64,000 nt of DNA from a virus. Below the pieces are notes generated by a model. It did no database searches and was not told the origin of the DNA. It saw only the letters and a list, made by a program, of their open reading frames with translations. Within the stretch, counting starts at the first letter, position 1. Each line of letters begins with the position of its first letter. Location: positions 103,364 to 167,363 of IMG/VR virus record IMGVR_UViG_3300035670_000018; one strand, given 5' to 3'. Positions 37,741 to 46,598 of the stretch are shown piece after piece. The position numbers were made by a program, and so were the translations under genes.

Positions 37741-38247
37741 ATGTTAGCACTACTATCACCGCTATTTGGTATTTTAGGAAGTCTATTGCCTTCCATTGTG
37801 AGAATTTTTGAGCGTAAGCAGGAGATTAAGTATGAGATTGAACTTACAAAGATCAAGTTGGATGCGGCCGAACGACAGGCCGATCTCACTTACAGTATTG
37901 AAATGGTTAAGAGTGACAGTCAGCTTCGACAATCTGCTCTTGATCATGATAAGTCTCTTGATGGTGGAAAGTTTATTAACGCACTACGCGCTTCTATCCG
38001 CCCTGTTATAACCTATACATTCTTCCTTCTATTCGTTGGTGTAAAGGTTGCAGCCGCATATGTTATGTTGTCAACTGGTCAATCTGTACCAGAGATGTTA
38101 AAAGCAGTATGGGATGTAGAAACAATGTCGCTGTTCTCTACCATTGTCGCATTCTGGTTTGGTAGCCGTGTAATGGAAAAGAGAGACGCTTTACCGCAAG
38201 TAAAGCCTCAAGTTACAGTAACAACAACAAAGAAGACCACTAAATAA
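37741..38247 (+). CDS. Holin of the 3TM gene-transfer-agent type
   Basis: 168 residues. An N-terminal hydrophobic segment, a charged helix (KQEIKYEIELTKIKLDAAE), then ASIRPVITYTFFLLFVGVKV and LFSTIVAFWFGSR as further membrane segments. This fits the GTA_holin_3TM family, including the conserved RP before the second segment. Works with the endolysin at 36 kb. Confidence 0.75.
   Translation: MLALLSPLFGILGSLLPSIVRIFERKQEIKYEIELTKIKLDAAERQADLTYSIEMVKSDSQLRQSALDHDKSLDGGKFINALRASIRPVITYTFFLLFVGVKVAAAYVMLSTGQSVPEMLKAVWDVETMSLFSTIVAFWFGSRVMEKRDALPQVKPQVTVTTTKKTTK
38240..38246 (+). promoter_or_regulatory. Late-type promoter box
   Basis: CTAAATA overlapping the holin stop codon, 20 bases before the GTG start of the next gene. 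Confidence 0.6.
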
Positions 38248-38265
38248 ACAAAAGGGTTAATCGTC

Positions 38266-38742
38266 GTGGCTTTAGAACAAGACAATCGAATTGAAATAGA
38301 ACTACTCAAAAAAGACATAACAACAATGGCAGCATTGTTGGAAAAATTTGACACGACGATTGACAAAATGCAAGAGATTGCATCGAGTCTGTCACGAATG
38401 GTATCTTTGCAAGAGCAGAGACTTGAAACACAGGAAAAGATAACCAGGGAAGTGCAGGAATTGCTAGAAATGCGAAGACAAGAGCATAACAATAACATAA
38501 AAGATGTGTATAATCGCATTAACACTGTAAACAAAGAACTGACAGACAAGATTGAGAACACTGAAAGAACCATTCTTGGTGAAATAAAGAACCTAAGAGA
38601 TGAGTTGTCAAAGAACAAAGAAGGTATCGGTGATAGACTTGGCAAGATTGAAACTTGGAAGTATGGTGTTGGTATTGTCATTGTTGTTCTTGCTTGGCTT
38701 GCTGGGCAGACAAACGTTTTAGAAAATCTGATAGGAAAATAA
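38266..38742 (+). CDS. Coiled-coil protein with C-terminal membrane anchor
   Basis: 158 residues, GTG start. Residues 10-130 are a long heptad-rich coiled coil; residues 133-150 (GVGIVIVVLAWLAG) form a transmembrane helix near the C-terminus. Topology and position after the holin suggest a lysis accessory or spanin-related role, but the anchor is at the opposite end from an inner-membrane spanin. Confidence 0.6.
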   Translation: MALEQDNRIEIELLKKDITTMAALLEKFDTTIDKMQEIASSLSRMVSLQEQRLETQEKITREVQELLEMRRQEHNNNIKDVYNRINTVNKELTDKIENTERTILGEIKNLRDELSKNKEGIGDRLGKIETWKYGVGIVIVVLAWLAGQTNVLENLIGK

Positions 38743-38743
38743 A

Positions 38744-38977
38744 ATGAACATCAAAGAAAAGTTTTATGCTAAGTTAGAACAGCTAAATGAACTTCGTGGT
38801 AAAGGTACAGTTGATAAGAAAGAAATGCAAAAGCATATTCGTCGCAAGCACGATGATGCATGGGAAAAGACACAGCGCATCCGTAAGGAAAAGAAGTCAG
38901 CTGGTCCTGCTGATACCAAAGATATGGACAAATACAGAAATCGTCTGGCAAGAATGCATAATAAACTAGACAAGTAA
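38744..38977 (+). CDS. Small basic helical protein
   Basis: 77 residues, Lys/Arg-rich, helical (FYAKLEQLNELRGKG). Directly follows the coiled-coil gene. No recognised family. End of the late block. Confidence 0.55.
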   Translation: MNIKEKFYAKLEQLNELRGKGTVDKKEMQKHIRRKHDDAWEKTQRIRKEKKSAGPADTKDMDKYRNRLARMHNKLDK

Positions 38978-38980
38978 CCG

Positions 38981-39008
38981 TTGACTTTCTAGCACCATCT
39001 GTTATAAT
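38981..39008 (+). promoter_or_regulatory. Sigma70-type promoter before primase
   Basis: TTGACT (38981-38986), 16 bp, TATAAT (39003-39008). Marks the switch from late to early genes. Confidence 0.82.
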
Positions 39009-39035
39009 GCCATCTAAGTACAACTAGGTGGCATT

Positions 39036-40040
39036 ATGTCTTTATACATTGACAAGAAGTTCGTTTCCTTAGTTTCTCCTAAACTGGAACGTTTCAAGCA
39101 AAAATCGGAATACTTGTGGAACTGTCGCTGCAAACTTTGCGGTGATTCCAGTAAGAACAAAGGTAAGGCTCGCGGCTATTTCTATCGTCGCAAGTCAGAC
39201 CTGTTCTATACTTGCCATAACTGTGGAACAAGTCTTTCTCTTGGCAACTTCCTCAAGGTTGTTGATCCATCACTGTATCGTGAGTATCAGATGGAACGTT
39301 TCAAGAATGAGTCATCTGGTAATGTAGCAAAACCTGACTTTGCAATCGCTAAAGCAAAGCCAGTGTTCAAGAAGCGCATTGACTTGCCGACTATTGCATT
39401 GTTGCCTTCTGGACACTATGCAAAAGAGTATCTGAAGGATCGCAAGATACCAAGCGAAAAACTCAATGATATATACTATGCTGAGAACTTCAAAGCGTTC
39501 GTCATGGAAATGCTTCCTGACTATGAGAAGACACTGTACGATGAACCACGCATTGTGTTTCCTTTCTATGATGAAGAAAAGAATCTGCTTGGTGTACAAG
39601 GTCGTGCTTTGAATAATTCCAAAATCAAGTACATCACAATCAAGCTTGATGATGATAACAGAAAGGTATTTGGCCTTGATCGCGTAGATTTCAACAAAAG
39701 AATCTATGTTGTAGAAGGTCCAATTGATTCTCTGTTCTTGCAGAATTCACTTGCAACTATGGATGCTTCGCTTTCAAACATCGTTACACTCTTAGGTAAT
39801 CACGATTATGTTTTCGTACATGATAACGAATGTCGCAATTCTGCTATTGTAAACCAGATGGAAAAGACTATAGCCAAAAATAAAAATATTTTTATTTGGC
39901 CCCAAGATGTAGTTGCAAAAGATATAAACGACTGGATCCTGACAGGAACGACATCTGCTGAAATTCAAAGTCTTATAGATAGAAATACGTTCAACTCGCT
40001 CCGAGCGAAACTTGAGTTTGAAAGATGGCGGAAAGTTTAG
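39036..40040 (+). CDS. 61: DNA primase (T4 gp61-like)
   Basis: 334 residues. Zinc ribbon C32-x2-C35 and C60-x2-C63; [11 protein letters not shown] is the first Toprim acidic motif and [11 protein letters not shown] the second. Synthesises RNA primers with the gp41 helicase. Preceded by a strong early promoter. The stop lies inside the next GIY-YIG gene. Confidence 0.9.
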   Translation: MSLYIDKKFVSLVSPKLERFKQKSEYLWNCRCKLCGDSSKNKGKARGYFYRRKSDLFYTCHNCGTSLSLGNFLKVVDPSLYREYQMERFKNESSGNVAKPDFAIAKAKPVFKKRIDLPTIALLPSGHYAKEYLKDRKIPSEKLNDIYYAENFKAFVMEMLPDYEKTLYDEPRIVFPFYDEEKNLLGVQGRALNNSKIKYITIKLDDDNRKVFGLDRVDFNKRIYVVEGPIDSLFLQNSLATMDASLSNIVTLLGNHDYVFVHDNECRNSAIVNQMEKTIAKNKNIFIWPQDVVAKDINDWILTGTTSAEIQSLIDRNTFNSLRAKLEFERWRKV

Positions 40041-40657
40041 ACTTTTATGTGTATGCTTACGTTCGTGAAAATGGATCACCATACTACATTGGTAAAGGCC
40101 GAGCGCATCGCGCGTACAAGAAACATGGAAAAGTTCCTGTTCCTAAAGATCCGAATAGAATAGTTTTTCTTGAATCCAATCTTACTAACATTGGTGCATG
40201 TGCATTAGAACGTAGATACATTAGATGGTTTGGACGGAAAGACCAGAAAACAGGTATACTTCTGAATCGAACAGAAGGTGGTGAAGGTGTTCCTGGATAT
40301 ACTCATACATATGAGACGCGACAAAAACTAAGCACAACCACAAAACAATCAATGACTACTGAACGATTAGAACATATGCGTAGAGTGTATACAGGCAACT
40401 CATATAACAAAGGTAACAAATGGTCTGACATCCAGAAACAAAAAATGAGTGACTTGAAGAGAAGTCAAGGTAGTAACTGGACAGATGACCTTAGATTGAA
40501 AATGAGCATTTTGAGACGCGGTAAAAAGATAGAAAACTATCCTAAGAATAGAAAGTTGCATGATGTTGTTATTTGTCCTCATTGTGATAAGTCAGGCAAA
40601 TCAAACATAATGTATAGATGGCATTTTGATAGATGTAAGATGAAGGAAATAGCATGA
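40025..40657 (+). CDS. GIY-YIG homing endonuclease
   Basis: 210 residues, overlapping the primase gene by 16 bases. [20 protein letters not shown] carries the GIY-YIG core; [14 protein letters not shown] and [10 protein letters not shown] continue the nuclease domain. NUMOD3-like repeats follow. The C-terminal [21 protein letters not shown] is a zinc-finger-like motif. Likely targets the primase region of related phages. Confidence 0.9.
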   Translation: MAESLDFYVYAYVRENGSPYYIGKGRAHRAYKKHGKVPVPKDPNRIVFLESNLTNIGACALERRYIRWFGRKDQKTGILLNRTEGGEGVPGYTHTYETRQKLSTTTKQSMTTERLEHMRRVYTGNSYNKGNKWSDIQKQKMSDLKRSQGSNWTDDLRLKMSILRRGKKIENYPKNRKLHDVVICPHCDKSGKSNIMYRWHFDRCKMKEIA

Positions 40658-40914
40658 AAGGTGTAAGACAGTTTAGAAAACGTCCAGTCGTTATAGAAGC
40701 AATGCAGTTAACAGATGCAACGTCTGTACTGGACATTGAAGAGTGGATAAACAGCCCTACAACTGGTTATCAAACTAATCCACCGACAATCTGGATCGAT
40801 ACATTAGAAGGTCGCATGACAGCAAATGCAGGTGACTGGATTATCAAGGGTGTGAACGGTGAGTTCTACCCATGCAAAGACGAAATCTTTATCAAGACAT
40901 ATCAGGAAGTATAA
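40654..40914 (+). CDS. Conserved small phage protein
   Basis: 86 residues; [12 protein letters not shown] at the start and [21 protein letters not shown] at the end form a pattern seen in many unrelated tailed phages. Function unknown. ATGA overlap with the endonuclease gene. Confidence 0.75.
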   Translation: MKGVRQFRKRPVVIEAMQLTDATSVLDIEEWINSPTTGYQTNPPTIWIDTLEGRMTANAGDWIIKGVNGEFYPCKDEIFIKTYQEV

Positions 40915-40915
40915 T

Positions 40916-41611
40916 ATGAATAGTGTGAAGTTAGTTGGAATTACAAATCCGCAAATCCGTATACCTGTTGAAGATGCTGAACCTGGAACGTTCATGCTTC
41001 TTAGCCCAGAAAGCTTTATTGCATACTGTGCAAGAGTTAGTAATCCTTCAAATCAAAACAATACTGAAACGGCTGAAAAGCTGCTCAAGTATCTTGTGAA
41101 GCACAAGCATTGGAGCCCCCTAGAAATGGTCAATATAGTGTTAGAGATAACCACTACTAGGGACATTGCGAGACAAATTCTTCGTCATAGGTCATTCAGC
41201 TTTCAGGAGTTTTCACAAAGATACGCTGCCGTGACAGAAATGAGCGTGCCCCGCGAAGCCCGTTGGCAAGACACAAAGAATCGCCAGAACAGCATTGAGA
41301 TTTTTAATGATGAAACGGGCATAACTGATACATGGCACGATATGCAAAAAGCATTGATTGAACATGCACAAGAAAACTATGAATGGGCCATCAATAACGG
41401 CATCGCAAAGGAAGTTGCTCGTTCTGTTCTTCCTGAAGGTCTTACTATGAGTTGCATGTACGTCAATGGTAACCTTCGGAGCTGGGTGCATTATTGCCAG
41501 TTGCGTATGGACCCATCAACTCAAAAAGAACACCGTGAGATTGCTACACAATGTTGGAACATCATCACTGAGCAATTTCCCTCGCTCAAGAATGTACTAG
41601 ACAATCAATAA
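40916..41611 (+). CDS. thyX: Flavin-dependent thymidylate synthase ThyX
   Basis: 231 residues from ATG 40916 (AGGAAG upstream). ThyX signature RHRSFSFQEFSQRY at residues 90-103, plus HWSPLEM upstream and a C-terminal RSWVHYCQLR. Converts dUMP to dTMP with folate and FAD, replacing T4 Td. Followed directly by the ribonucleotide reductase gene. Confidence 0.96.
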   Translation: MNSVKLVGITNPQIRIPVEDAEPGTFMLLSPESFIAYCARVSNPSNQNNTETAEKLLKYLVKHKHWSPLEMVNIVLEITTTRDIARQILRHRSFSFQEFSQRYAAVTEMSVPREARWQDTKNRQNSIEIFNDETGITDTWHDMQKALIEHAQENYEWAINNGIAKEVARSVLPEGLTMSCMYVNGNLRSWVHYCQLRMDPSTQKEHREIATQCWNIITEQFPSLKNVLDNQ

Positions 41612-41632
41612 AAACAATTTAGGAGTATTCGT

Positions 41633-43564
41633 ATGTCAGGCAGTAATATGTTACCGTCACTCTATCAGGAATTCATTCACAAATCAAGATACGCAAGATG
41701 GCTGTGGGATGAGAACCGTAGAGAGAACTGGGATGAAACAGTCGCTAGGTATTTCAACTTCTTTGATGAGCATATCAAGGAAGTTACTGGTTACACAGTT
41801 ACACCAGAAGAGCGTAAGCAGCTAGAAGAAGCTGTACTCAATCTTGAAATTATGCCGTCAATGCGTTGCTTGATGACTGCTGGTGAAGCACTCAAGCGTG
41901 AGAATGTTGCTGGCTATAACTGTTCGTATGTTGCTGTTGATAGCCCTCGTTCGTTTGATGAAATCCTTTACATTCTTATGAATGGTACTGGTGTTGGATT
42001 TTCTGTTGAGTCTAAGTATGTGGATCAACTGCCTGTGATCCCTGATGAACTATATCCAACTGACACAACTATTCAGGTTGCAGACTCAAAGCTTGGTTGG
42101 GCAAAGGCTCTCAAGGAACTGGTGCATCTTCTGTATGCTGGCCAGATTCCAAGTTGGGACGTTACTAAGGTTCGTCCTGCTGGTGCACCTCTCAAGACAT
42201 TTGGTGGTCGTGCATCTGGGCCGCAGCCGCTGACTGATCTATTCAAGTTCACTATTGCAACATTCAAGAAGGCTGCTGGTCGTCGTTTGACTACATTGGA
42301 GGCACATGATATCGTTTGTAAGATCGCTGAGATTGTGGTTGTCGGTGGCGTTCGTAGATCGGCGCTTATTTCTCTATCTGACCTTAGCGATGATAGAATG
42401 CGTGTTGCTAAGTCTGGCGACTGGTGGAAAGAGAATGTCCAACGCGCTCTTGCTAACAACTCTTTCGTTGCGAAGGAAAAGCCTGATGTTGGCCTCTTCA
42501 TGCGTGAGTGGCTTTCCCTCTATGAGTCGCGCTCTGGCGAACGCGGCATTTTTAGTAGAACTGCGTCTAAGAAGCAGGCTGAGAAGTTCGGACGCCGAGA
42601 CGCTGATCACGATTTCGGCACCAATCCATGTTCTGAAATCATTCTACGTTCCAGAGAGTTCTGTAATCTCACAGAGGTTGTCGTTCGTGGAGATGACACT
42701 CCCGAGTCCCTCAAGCGCAAGGTCAAACTCGCGACCATTCTTGGTACATTCCAATCCACACTTACCAACTTCAAATACCTAAGCAAGAAGTGGAAAGAGA
42801 ACTGTGAGGAAGAGCGTTTGCTTGGTGTGTCATTGACTGGTATCATGGACAATGAATTCACAAATGGTAAGGTCGCAGGTGTTGCTCATCTTGGACCAAT
42901 GTTGGAGGGACTACGAAATGAAGCTGTTGAGACTAATAAGATATGGGCTGCTAAACTTGGTATTCCTGTCTCCGCTGCTATTACTTGCGTTAAACCTAGT
43001 GGAACTGTTTCTGCCCTTGTAGACTCTGCAAGTGGTATTCACGCAAGACACGCTCCTTATTACATTCGTACCGTAAGAGCAGATAAGAAGGATCCTCTTG
43101 CAAAGATGATGAAAGATATGGGCTTCCCATGTGAAGATGATGTAATGAAGCCAGACCACACTTATGTTTTCTCATTCCCAATGAAGTCGCCAGATCATGC
43201 AGTATTTCGTAAGGATCTTTCTGCCATTGATCAACTTGAAATCTGGCTCACATATCAGCGCCATTGGGCAGAGCATAAGCCTTCTATTACTGTTTCCGTA
43301 AAAGAAGATGAATGGCCTGAAGTTGGTGCTTGGGTATATAAGAACTTTGATGAACTTTCCGGCGTTTCATTTTTGCCATTCAGTGATACAACGTATAAGC
43401 AAATGCCTTATCAAGATTGCTCTAAGGAAGAATATGAAGAACTACTCGCAAAGATGCCGAAGAGTATTGAATGGTCTGATTTGGCAAAATATGAAAAGTC
43501 AGATACCACCACAGGAAGTCAGGAACTTGCTTGCAATGCTGCCGGCGGAGGATGCGAGATATAG
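41633..43564 (+). CDS. nrdJ: Class II (adenosylcobalamin-dependent) ribonucleotide reductase
   Basis: 643 residues, single chain like the monomeric Lactobacillus-type enzyme. NPCSEIILRSREFCNLTEVV contains the catalytic Cys (C333) and the second redox region; LLGVSLTGIMDNEF and CVKPSGTVSALVDSASGIH are typical. The C-terminal CNAAGGGCEI supplies the redox-active pair. Makes deoxynucleotides without oxygen but needs host B12. No NrdA/NrdB in the window; the glutaredoxin at 52 kb may reduce it. Its last 46 bases overlap the opposite-strand nuclease gene. Confidence 0.94.
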   Translation: MSGSNMLPSLYQEFIHKSRYARWLWDENRRENWDETVARYFNFFDEHIKEVTGYTVTPEERKQLEEAVLNLEIMPSMRCLMTAGEALKRENVAGYNCSYVAVDSPRSFDEILYILMNGTGVGFSVESKYVDQLPVIPDELYPTDTTIQVADSKLGWAKALKELVHLLYAGQIPSWDVTKVRPAGAPLKTFGGRASGPQPLTDLFKFTIATFKKAAGRRLTTLEAHDIVCKIAEIVVVGGVRRSALISLSDLSDDRMRVAKSGDWWKENVQRALANNSFVAKEKPDVGLFMREWLSLYESRSGERGIFSRTASKKQAEKFGRRDADHDFGTNPCSEIILRSREFCNLTEVVVRGDDTPESLKRKVKLATILGTFQSTLTNFKYLSKKWKENCEEERLLGVSLTGIMDNEFTNGKVAGVAHLGPMLEGLRNEAVETNKIWAAKLGIPVSAAITCVKPSGTVSALVDSASGIHARHAPYYIRTVRADKKDPLAKMMKDMGFPCEDDVMKPDHTYVFSFPMKSPDHAVFRKDLSAIDQLEIWLTYQRHWAEHKPSITVSVKEDEWPEVGAWVYKNFDELSGVSFLPFSDTTYKQMPYQDCSKEEYEELLAKMPKSIEWSDLAKYEKSDTTTGSQELACNAAGGGCEI

Positions 43565-44094
43565 CATTCAGTATGTCCTCCAAACTTGATTTGGGGCATA
43601 TACAAACAGGACTTGTATGTTTGTTTATACTCTTGTTCTTTAAGATAAGCAGCATACAAGTCCATCTTTTCTTCTAATATAACATCATACGAATATGGAA
43701 GTCTACCTCTGTGTCGTTCTCTTGCAGTTGATGTTGTAATGCCAAACTTGAAAAAAGACTCATTATCGTTATAAACATGAAGAACATAAAATGTTCCTGA
43801 AATGGTTTTGAGTTCAGGCTTCTTCTTGAACAGTTTTTCGCTATAATGTCCTTCTCTCTTTGTGGTAACAGTGTTTCTTAGGGCAAGTTCTATCTGTTGC
43901 TTCTTGGTTTTTTTGACGCCAAAAGTAACACACCACTTATCAACGGTGCCTTTAGAAACACCATAGTGAATAGCAAGTTTTTTGCGGGATTTGTTTTGAA
44001 CTTCGTAGAGATTGATAAACTCATCCTGATTGGGTAAAGGGATCTTACCGTCAGGTTGTCCAAAACGAAGAGGTTGAGTTCTATATATAGTCAT
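43519..44094 (-). CDS. T5orf172/GIY-YIG-type putative homing nuclease
   Basis: 191 residues on the minus strand with AAGGAG before the ATG. The N-terminal half has a helix-turn-helix (KKLAIHYGVSKGTVDKWCV). The C-terminal half has TFYVLHVYNDNESFFKFGIT, the shortened GIY-YIG core of the T5orf172/MUG113 group, with a downstream R-x-R. Overlaps the 3' end of nrdJ tail to tail, as mobile endonucleases often do. Confidence 0.72.
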   Translation of the reverse strand: MTIYRTQPLRFGQPDGKIPLPNQDEFINLYEVQNKSRKKLAIHYGVSKGTVDKWCVTFGVKKTKKQQIELALRNTVTTKREGHYSEKLFKKKPELKTISGTFYVLHVYNDNESFFKFGITTSTARERHRGRLPYSYDVILEEKMDLYAAYLKEQEYKQTYKSCLYMPQIKFGGHTECYISHPPPAALQASS

Positions 44095-44154
44095 AGCTGA
44101 TGCTCCTTGTAAGCGTTAGAGTAGATGGGTGCTTCCAACACCGCGATCTACATA

Positions 44155-44161
44155 TATTTAG
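44155..44161 (-). promoter_or_regulatory. Minus-strand late promoter box
   Basis: TATTTAG on the plus strand (CTAAATA on the minus), 61 bases from the nuclease ATG. The leader contains GTAGAT/ATCTAC and GGTG/CACC helices. Confidence 0.5.
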
Positions 44162-44177
44162 TAAACAGGAATTGCAT

Positions 44178-44342
44178 ATGAGCAAAGAAGTTGAGAAAAA
44201 AACATGTGGCTATTGTGAATCCACATACAAGATATTATATGACTACGAAGAAACCACAGGATCACCAAGATATTGCCCATATTGCGGTGAGGAATGCTAT
44301 AATGAAGATGAAGTGAACTTAGAGGAAAATGAAGATGAGTAA
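44178..44342 (+). CDS. Small zinc-ribbon protein
   Basis: 54 residues; CGYCES and CPYCGEEC knuckles, acidic tail. The ATG at 44178 is preceded by ACAGGA. Overlaps the next ORF by eight bases. Confidence 0.65.
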   Translation: MSKEVEKKTCGYCESTYKILYDYEETTGSPRYCPYCGEECYNEDEVNLEENEDE

Positions 44343-44493
44343 GATTTGGAACTGGTTTCTTACACCGTATGATGAAGATCAGTTTTCATCATATCTACAC
44401 AGTGGAGTTGGTTATGGTGGTATGATCTATGCACCATATGAGGTCGCAAGAAAGAAACATCATGGTGTAGGTCATGGAGGTGTCTATGACTGA
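44335..44493 (+). CDS. Small Gly/Tyr-rich protein
   Basis: 52 residues starting MSKIWNWF, with YLHSGVGYGGMIYAPYE and a His-rich end. Coupled to both neighbours by overlaps. Unknown function. Confidence 0.5.
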   Translation: MSKIWNWFLTPYDEDQFSSYLHSGVGYGGMIYAPYEVARKKHHGVGHGGVYD

Positions 44494-44812
44494 CCGTGTA
44501 CCTGATTATGCAAAAGGTTTCAAAGACGGTTTTGCTGCTGGTCTTGAAGAAGGTAAGAAGCTTGCACCAAAAGAGCAAAAGTATAATCCATGGATTGACA
44601 CTGGTCCATATGTTGGTGAAGTGAAAGAAAGCTGCCCCAAGTGTGGTATCAAGATTAGCGGTGTAATGAACTATGTTTGCGCTTCACCAAACTGTCCAAC
44701 ATTTCCACAAATAACATGCGGCACACCAATGACAGGTCAAACAACATGGGAAAATGTTGGTACAGTAGGTTCTGCATACAAGTATGATGCCAGAGGATGG
44801 AGAATAGAGTAA
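44486..44812 (+). CDS. Zinc-ribbon-like protein
   Basis: 108 residues from ATG 44486 with GGAGG five bases upstream. N-terminal YAKGFKDGFAAGLEEGKK is typical of small phage proteins; CPKCGIKISG and CASPNCP may form a zinc site. Function unknown. Confidence 0.6.
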   Translation: MTDRVPDYAKGFKDGFAAGLEEGKKLAPKEQKYNPWIDTGPYVGEVKESCPKCGIKISGVMNYVCASPNCPTFPQITCGTPMTGQTTWENVGTVGSAYKYDARGWRIE

Positions 44813-44816
44813 CATA

Positions 44817-44836
44817 CATACTCCATAGGGAGTATG
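44817..44836 (+). promoter_or_regulatory. Hairpin covering the RBS of a SegE-like gene
   Basis: CATACTCC (44817-44824), loop ATAG, GGAGTATG (44829-44836): a perfect 8-bp hairpin whose right arm holds the Shine-Dalgarno GGAG used by the ATG at 44840. Should reduce translation unless melted. Confidence 0.65.
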
Positions 44837-44839
44837 ATC

Positions 44840-45244
44840 ATGTGGCTATACAACGACAAAGAGATTGGTGATGATGATATTGAAGGTTATGCTTCATTCG
44901 TGTACATGATCACCAATCTTGAAACTGGTAAGAGGTATCTTGGTAAAAAAATCTTCAAGTCGATCCAAAGAAAGAAAGTCAAAGGAAAGACACGAAAGAA
45001 AAAAGTCACAAAAGATAGTGACTGGAAATCCTACTACGGATCTAACAAACTACTACAAGAAGATGTTAAGAGATTGGGATCAGATCGATTCAAAAGAGAA
45101 ATCCTAAAACTCTGTAAGACACGCGGCACAGCTTCTTATTGGGAAGCAAAGTATCAGATGCAGCATGAGGTGCTGGAAAATCCTGATCTTTGGTATAATG
45201 ATTGGATCATGTGTAAGGTTCACCGCTCACATATCAAAGACTGA
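44840..45244 (+). CDS. SegE-like GIY-YIG endonuclease
   Basis: 134 residues from ATG 44840, chosen because GGAG is seven bases upstream. FVYMITNLETGKRYLGKKIF carries the GIY-YIG core of the SegE-type family; SYYGSNKLLQEDVKRLG and YWEAKYQM are further conserved parts. Short and without NUMOD repeats. Likely a homing or resolvase-type nuclease. Confidence 0.8.
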   Translation: MWLYNDKEIGDDDIEGYASFVYMITNLETGKRYLGKKIFKSIQRKKVKGKTRKKKVTKDSDWKSYYGSNKLLQEDVKRLGSDRFKREILKLCKTRGTASYWEAKYQMQHEVLENPDLWYNDWIMCKVHRSHIKD

Positions 45245-45262
45245 CTGCGACACTCTGTCATG

Positions 45263-45291
45263 TTGCAATGCACAACGAGAAATACTATATA
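45263..45291 (+). promoter_or_regulatory. Sigma70-type promoter
   Basis: TTGCAA (45263-45268), 17 bp, TATATA (45286-45291), ahead of the ORF at 45328. Confidence 0.6.
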
Positions 45292-45327
45292 CTAGTGTAT
45301 CACAACATGACTGAAAGGAGTCCTACC

Positions 45328-45510
45328 ATGATTGCATGGGGAAGAGCATTTATCGCGGCCATGAACGGTTTTCGTTCAACAAGTGAAACGAGTCTAACAA
45401 GAATGTTTCGCGTGGAATACAATAGAGAGTACCAACATCTGAAAAAGTTTGGATGTGAAATAAATGATAGTTTCGTGAAACAATTCTTAGCAGACAGAAA
45501 ACAATCATAA
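45328..45510 (+). CDS. Small basic protein
   Basis: 60 residues from ATG 45328 (AAGGAG upstream). MIAWGRAFIAAMNGF may be amphipathic; the rest is basic. Function unknown. Confidence 0.55.
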   Translation: MIAWGRAFIAAMNGFRSTSETSLTRMFRVEYNREYQHLKKFGCEINDSFVKQFLADRKQS

Positions 45511-45556
45511 TCTACCTATAGTAGCATTTACTACCAAAACCAGCTATGCATTCCAT

Positions 45557-45611
45557 GTATGGCTGGTATTCTATTTCCAACGTTGAAATTCCTGGGTTCC
45601 GACCCCATATC
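45557..45611 (+). promoter_or_regulatory. Early promoter module, degenerate palindrome
   Basis: GTATG-GCTGG-TATTC at 45557-45571 stands at the usual place, 11 bp before TTGAAA (45583-45588); 17 bp later CATATC (45606-45611). Three palindrome positions deviate from the consensus. Confidence 0.55.
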
Positions 45612-45691
45612 TAGTACATGATGATGAGAAAGATCCCCCTGTTCCGCACCCTCTACCGCTTCTTCATTGGCCCGCTTCCTATGCGTCCCGC

Positions 45692-45746
45692 GCATAGCTG
45701 ATATGCGTTCGGAAGACTTGAAATTCTGACTTGCCGATCTTATATA
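45692..45746 (+). promoter_or_regulatory. Early promoter module with palindrome
   Basis: GCATA-GCTGA-TATGC (45692-45706), 11 bp, TTGAAA (45718-45723), 17 bp, TATATA (45741-45746). Drives the gene at 45774. Two modules stand in tandem here, 135 bp apart. Confidence 0.75.
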
Positions 45747-45773
45747 TTGTATATGACAGACAGAAAGGTTCCC

Positions 45774-46064
45774 ATGTCCTACGTTGTTTTTCAGACTGCC
45801 AACACCCGCTACGCTGGGAAAAAGGCTAAGTATGACGACCCGATCTTTGAGTCGCTTGCTGCGGCCAAGTCTCATATGTCGCGCTTGATCAAGTCTGGGA
45901 AGTTTACCGCTGATCAACTTGCTGTTGCTGAAGCTGACTACTATCACGACCACATTGAAGCGATTGTGCAGCGCACTAATCTCATGAGCGGAAAGCCGTT
46001 CTTTGAGCGTATCAATACGCCGCACTATTGTTCGTCGTCTTCTGAAACTTACTGGAGCATGTAA
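45774..46064 (+). CDS. Early phage protein
   Basis: 96 residues from ATG 45774 (GAAAGG upstream). Begins MSYVVFQTANTRYAGKKAKY; helical, charged centre. The codons are more GC-rich than in the late block. Unknown function. Confidence 0.6.
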   Translation: MSYVVFQTANTRYAGKKAKYDDPIFESLAAAKSHMSRLIKSGKFTADQLAVAEADYYHDHIEAIVQRTNLMSGKPFFERINTPHYCSSSSETYWSM

Positions 46065-46207
46065 TGTCTAGAATGTCCGCGTCTGAAATCCGTGAAATGT
46101 TTGACATGAACCCCAACATGACAGTGGCTCAGCTTGCGCGAATAGCAGGCATCACTGTCGATCAAGTCAAGCGTATTCTGATGCAATCTGTAACCTGCCC
46201 CTTCTAA
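46064..46207 (+). CDS. Small helix-turn-helix protein
   Basis: 47 residues, start coupled to the previous stop. MTVAQLARIAGITVDQVKRIL reads as a helix-turn-helix. A phage regulator is possible; it lies in an operon driven by the palindrome module, so it may bind such sites (inference). Confidence 0.55.
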   Translation: MSRMSASEIREMFDMNPNMTVAQLARIAGITVDQVKRILMQSVTCPF

Positions 46208-46219
46208 GGAGAAAAACTA

Positions 46220-46492
46220 ATGAATCGTCGTGAATATAATGGTTGGACGAACTATGAAACTTGGCTCGTCAACATGTGGTACGGTGATGTTTTCAACGAT
46301 ATGGCCGAGAACGGCGAGACTGTTGATGCGGAATACATTCAGTCATTCGTTGAAGAGATGCTGGAATCTGACGGCGACCTGCCGCAGTATGGCTTTGCCG
46401 CTGATATCATGAACGCGGCCCTGCGCGAGGTTGACTGGGATGATCTGGCTGATCACTATCGCGTGGAAGAAGAGGAAGAGGTTGATGCGTAA
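46220..46492 (+). CDS. Conserved small protein (YNGWTNYETW family)
   Basis: 90 residues. YNGWTNYETWLVNMWYGD is a signature found in many phage and bacterial proteins of unknown function. Acidic C-terminus. AAGGAG precedes the ATG. Confidence 0.72.
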   Translation: MNRREYNGWTNYETWLVNMWYGDVFNDMAENGETVDAEYIQSFVEEMLESDGDLPQYGFAADIMNAALREVDWDDLADHYRVEEEEEVDA

Positions 46493-46598
46493 TCATGTAG
46501 CAAAGGCTCTGTGGGCGCCGCGATATAAACAACTTGTAATCAAGAACAAAAAGGTGTATACTCGTAAGGTAAAGCACAAGAGTAAGGAAGATGCGTAA
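46485..46598 (+). CDS. Very small basic protein
   Basis: 37 residues, strongly basic, overlapping both neighbours. May bind nucleic acid or ribosomes. Support is gene order only. Confidence 0.4.
   Translation: MRNHVAKALWAPRYKQLVIKNKKVYTRKVKHKSKEDA
46534..46562 (+). promoter_or_regulatory. Possible internal sigma70-type promoter
   Basis: TTGTAA (46534-46539), 17 bp, TATACT (46557-46562), within the mini-ORF, ahead of the gene at 46591. Confidence 0.4.

Noticed and set aside
45618-45701. 27-codon ORF starting MMMRKIPLF between two early promoter modules
   Set aside because: No ribosome site; it would be leaderless from the upstream module, and its 3' half is the repeat/palindrome sequence of the next module. 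More likely non-coding.
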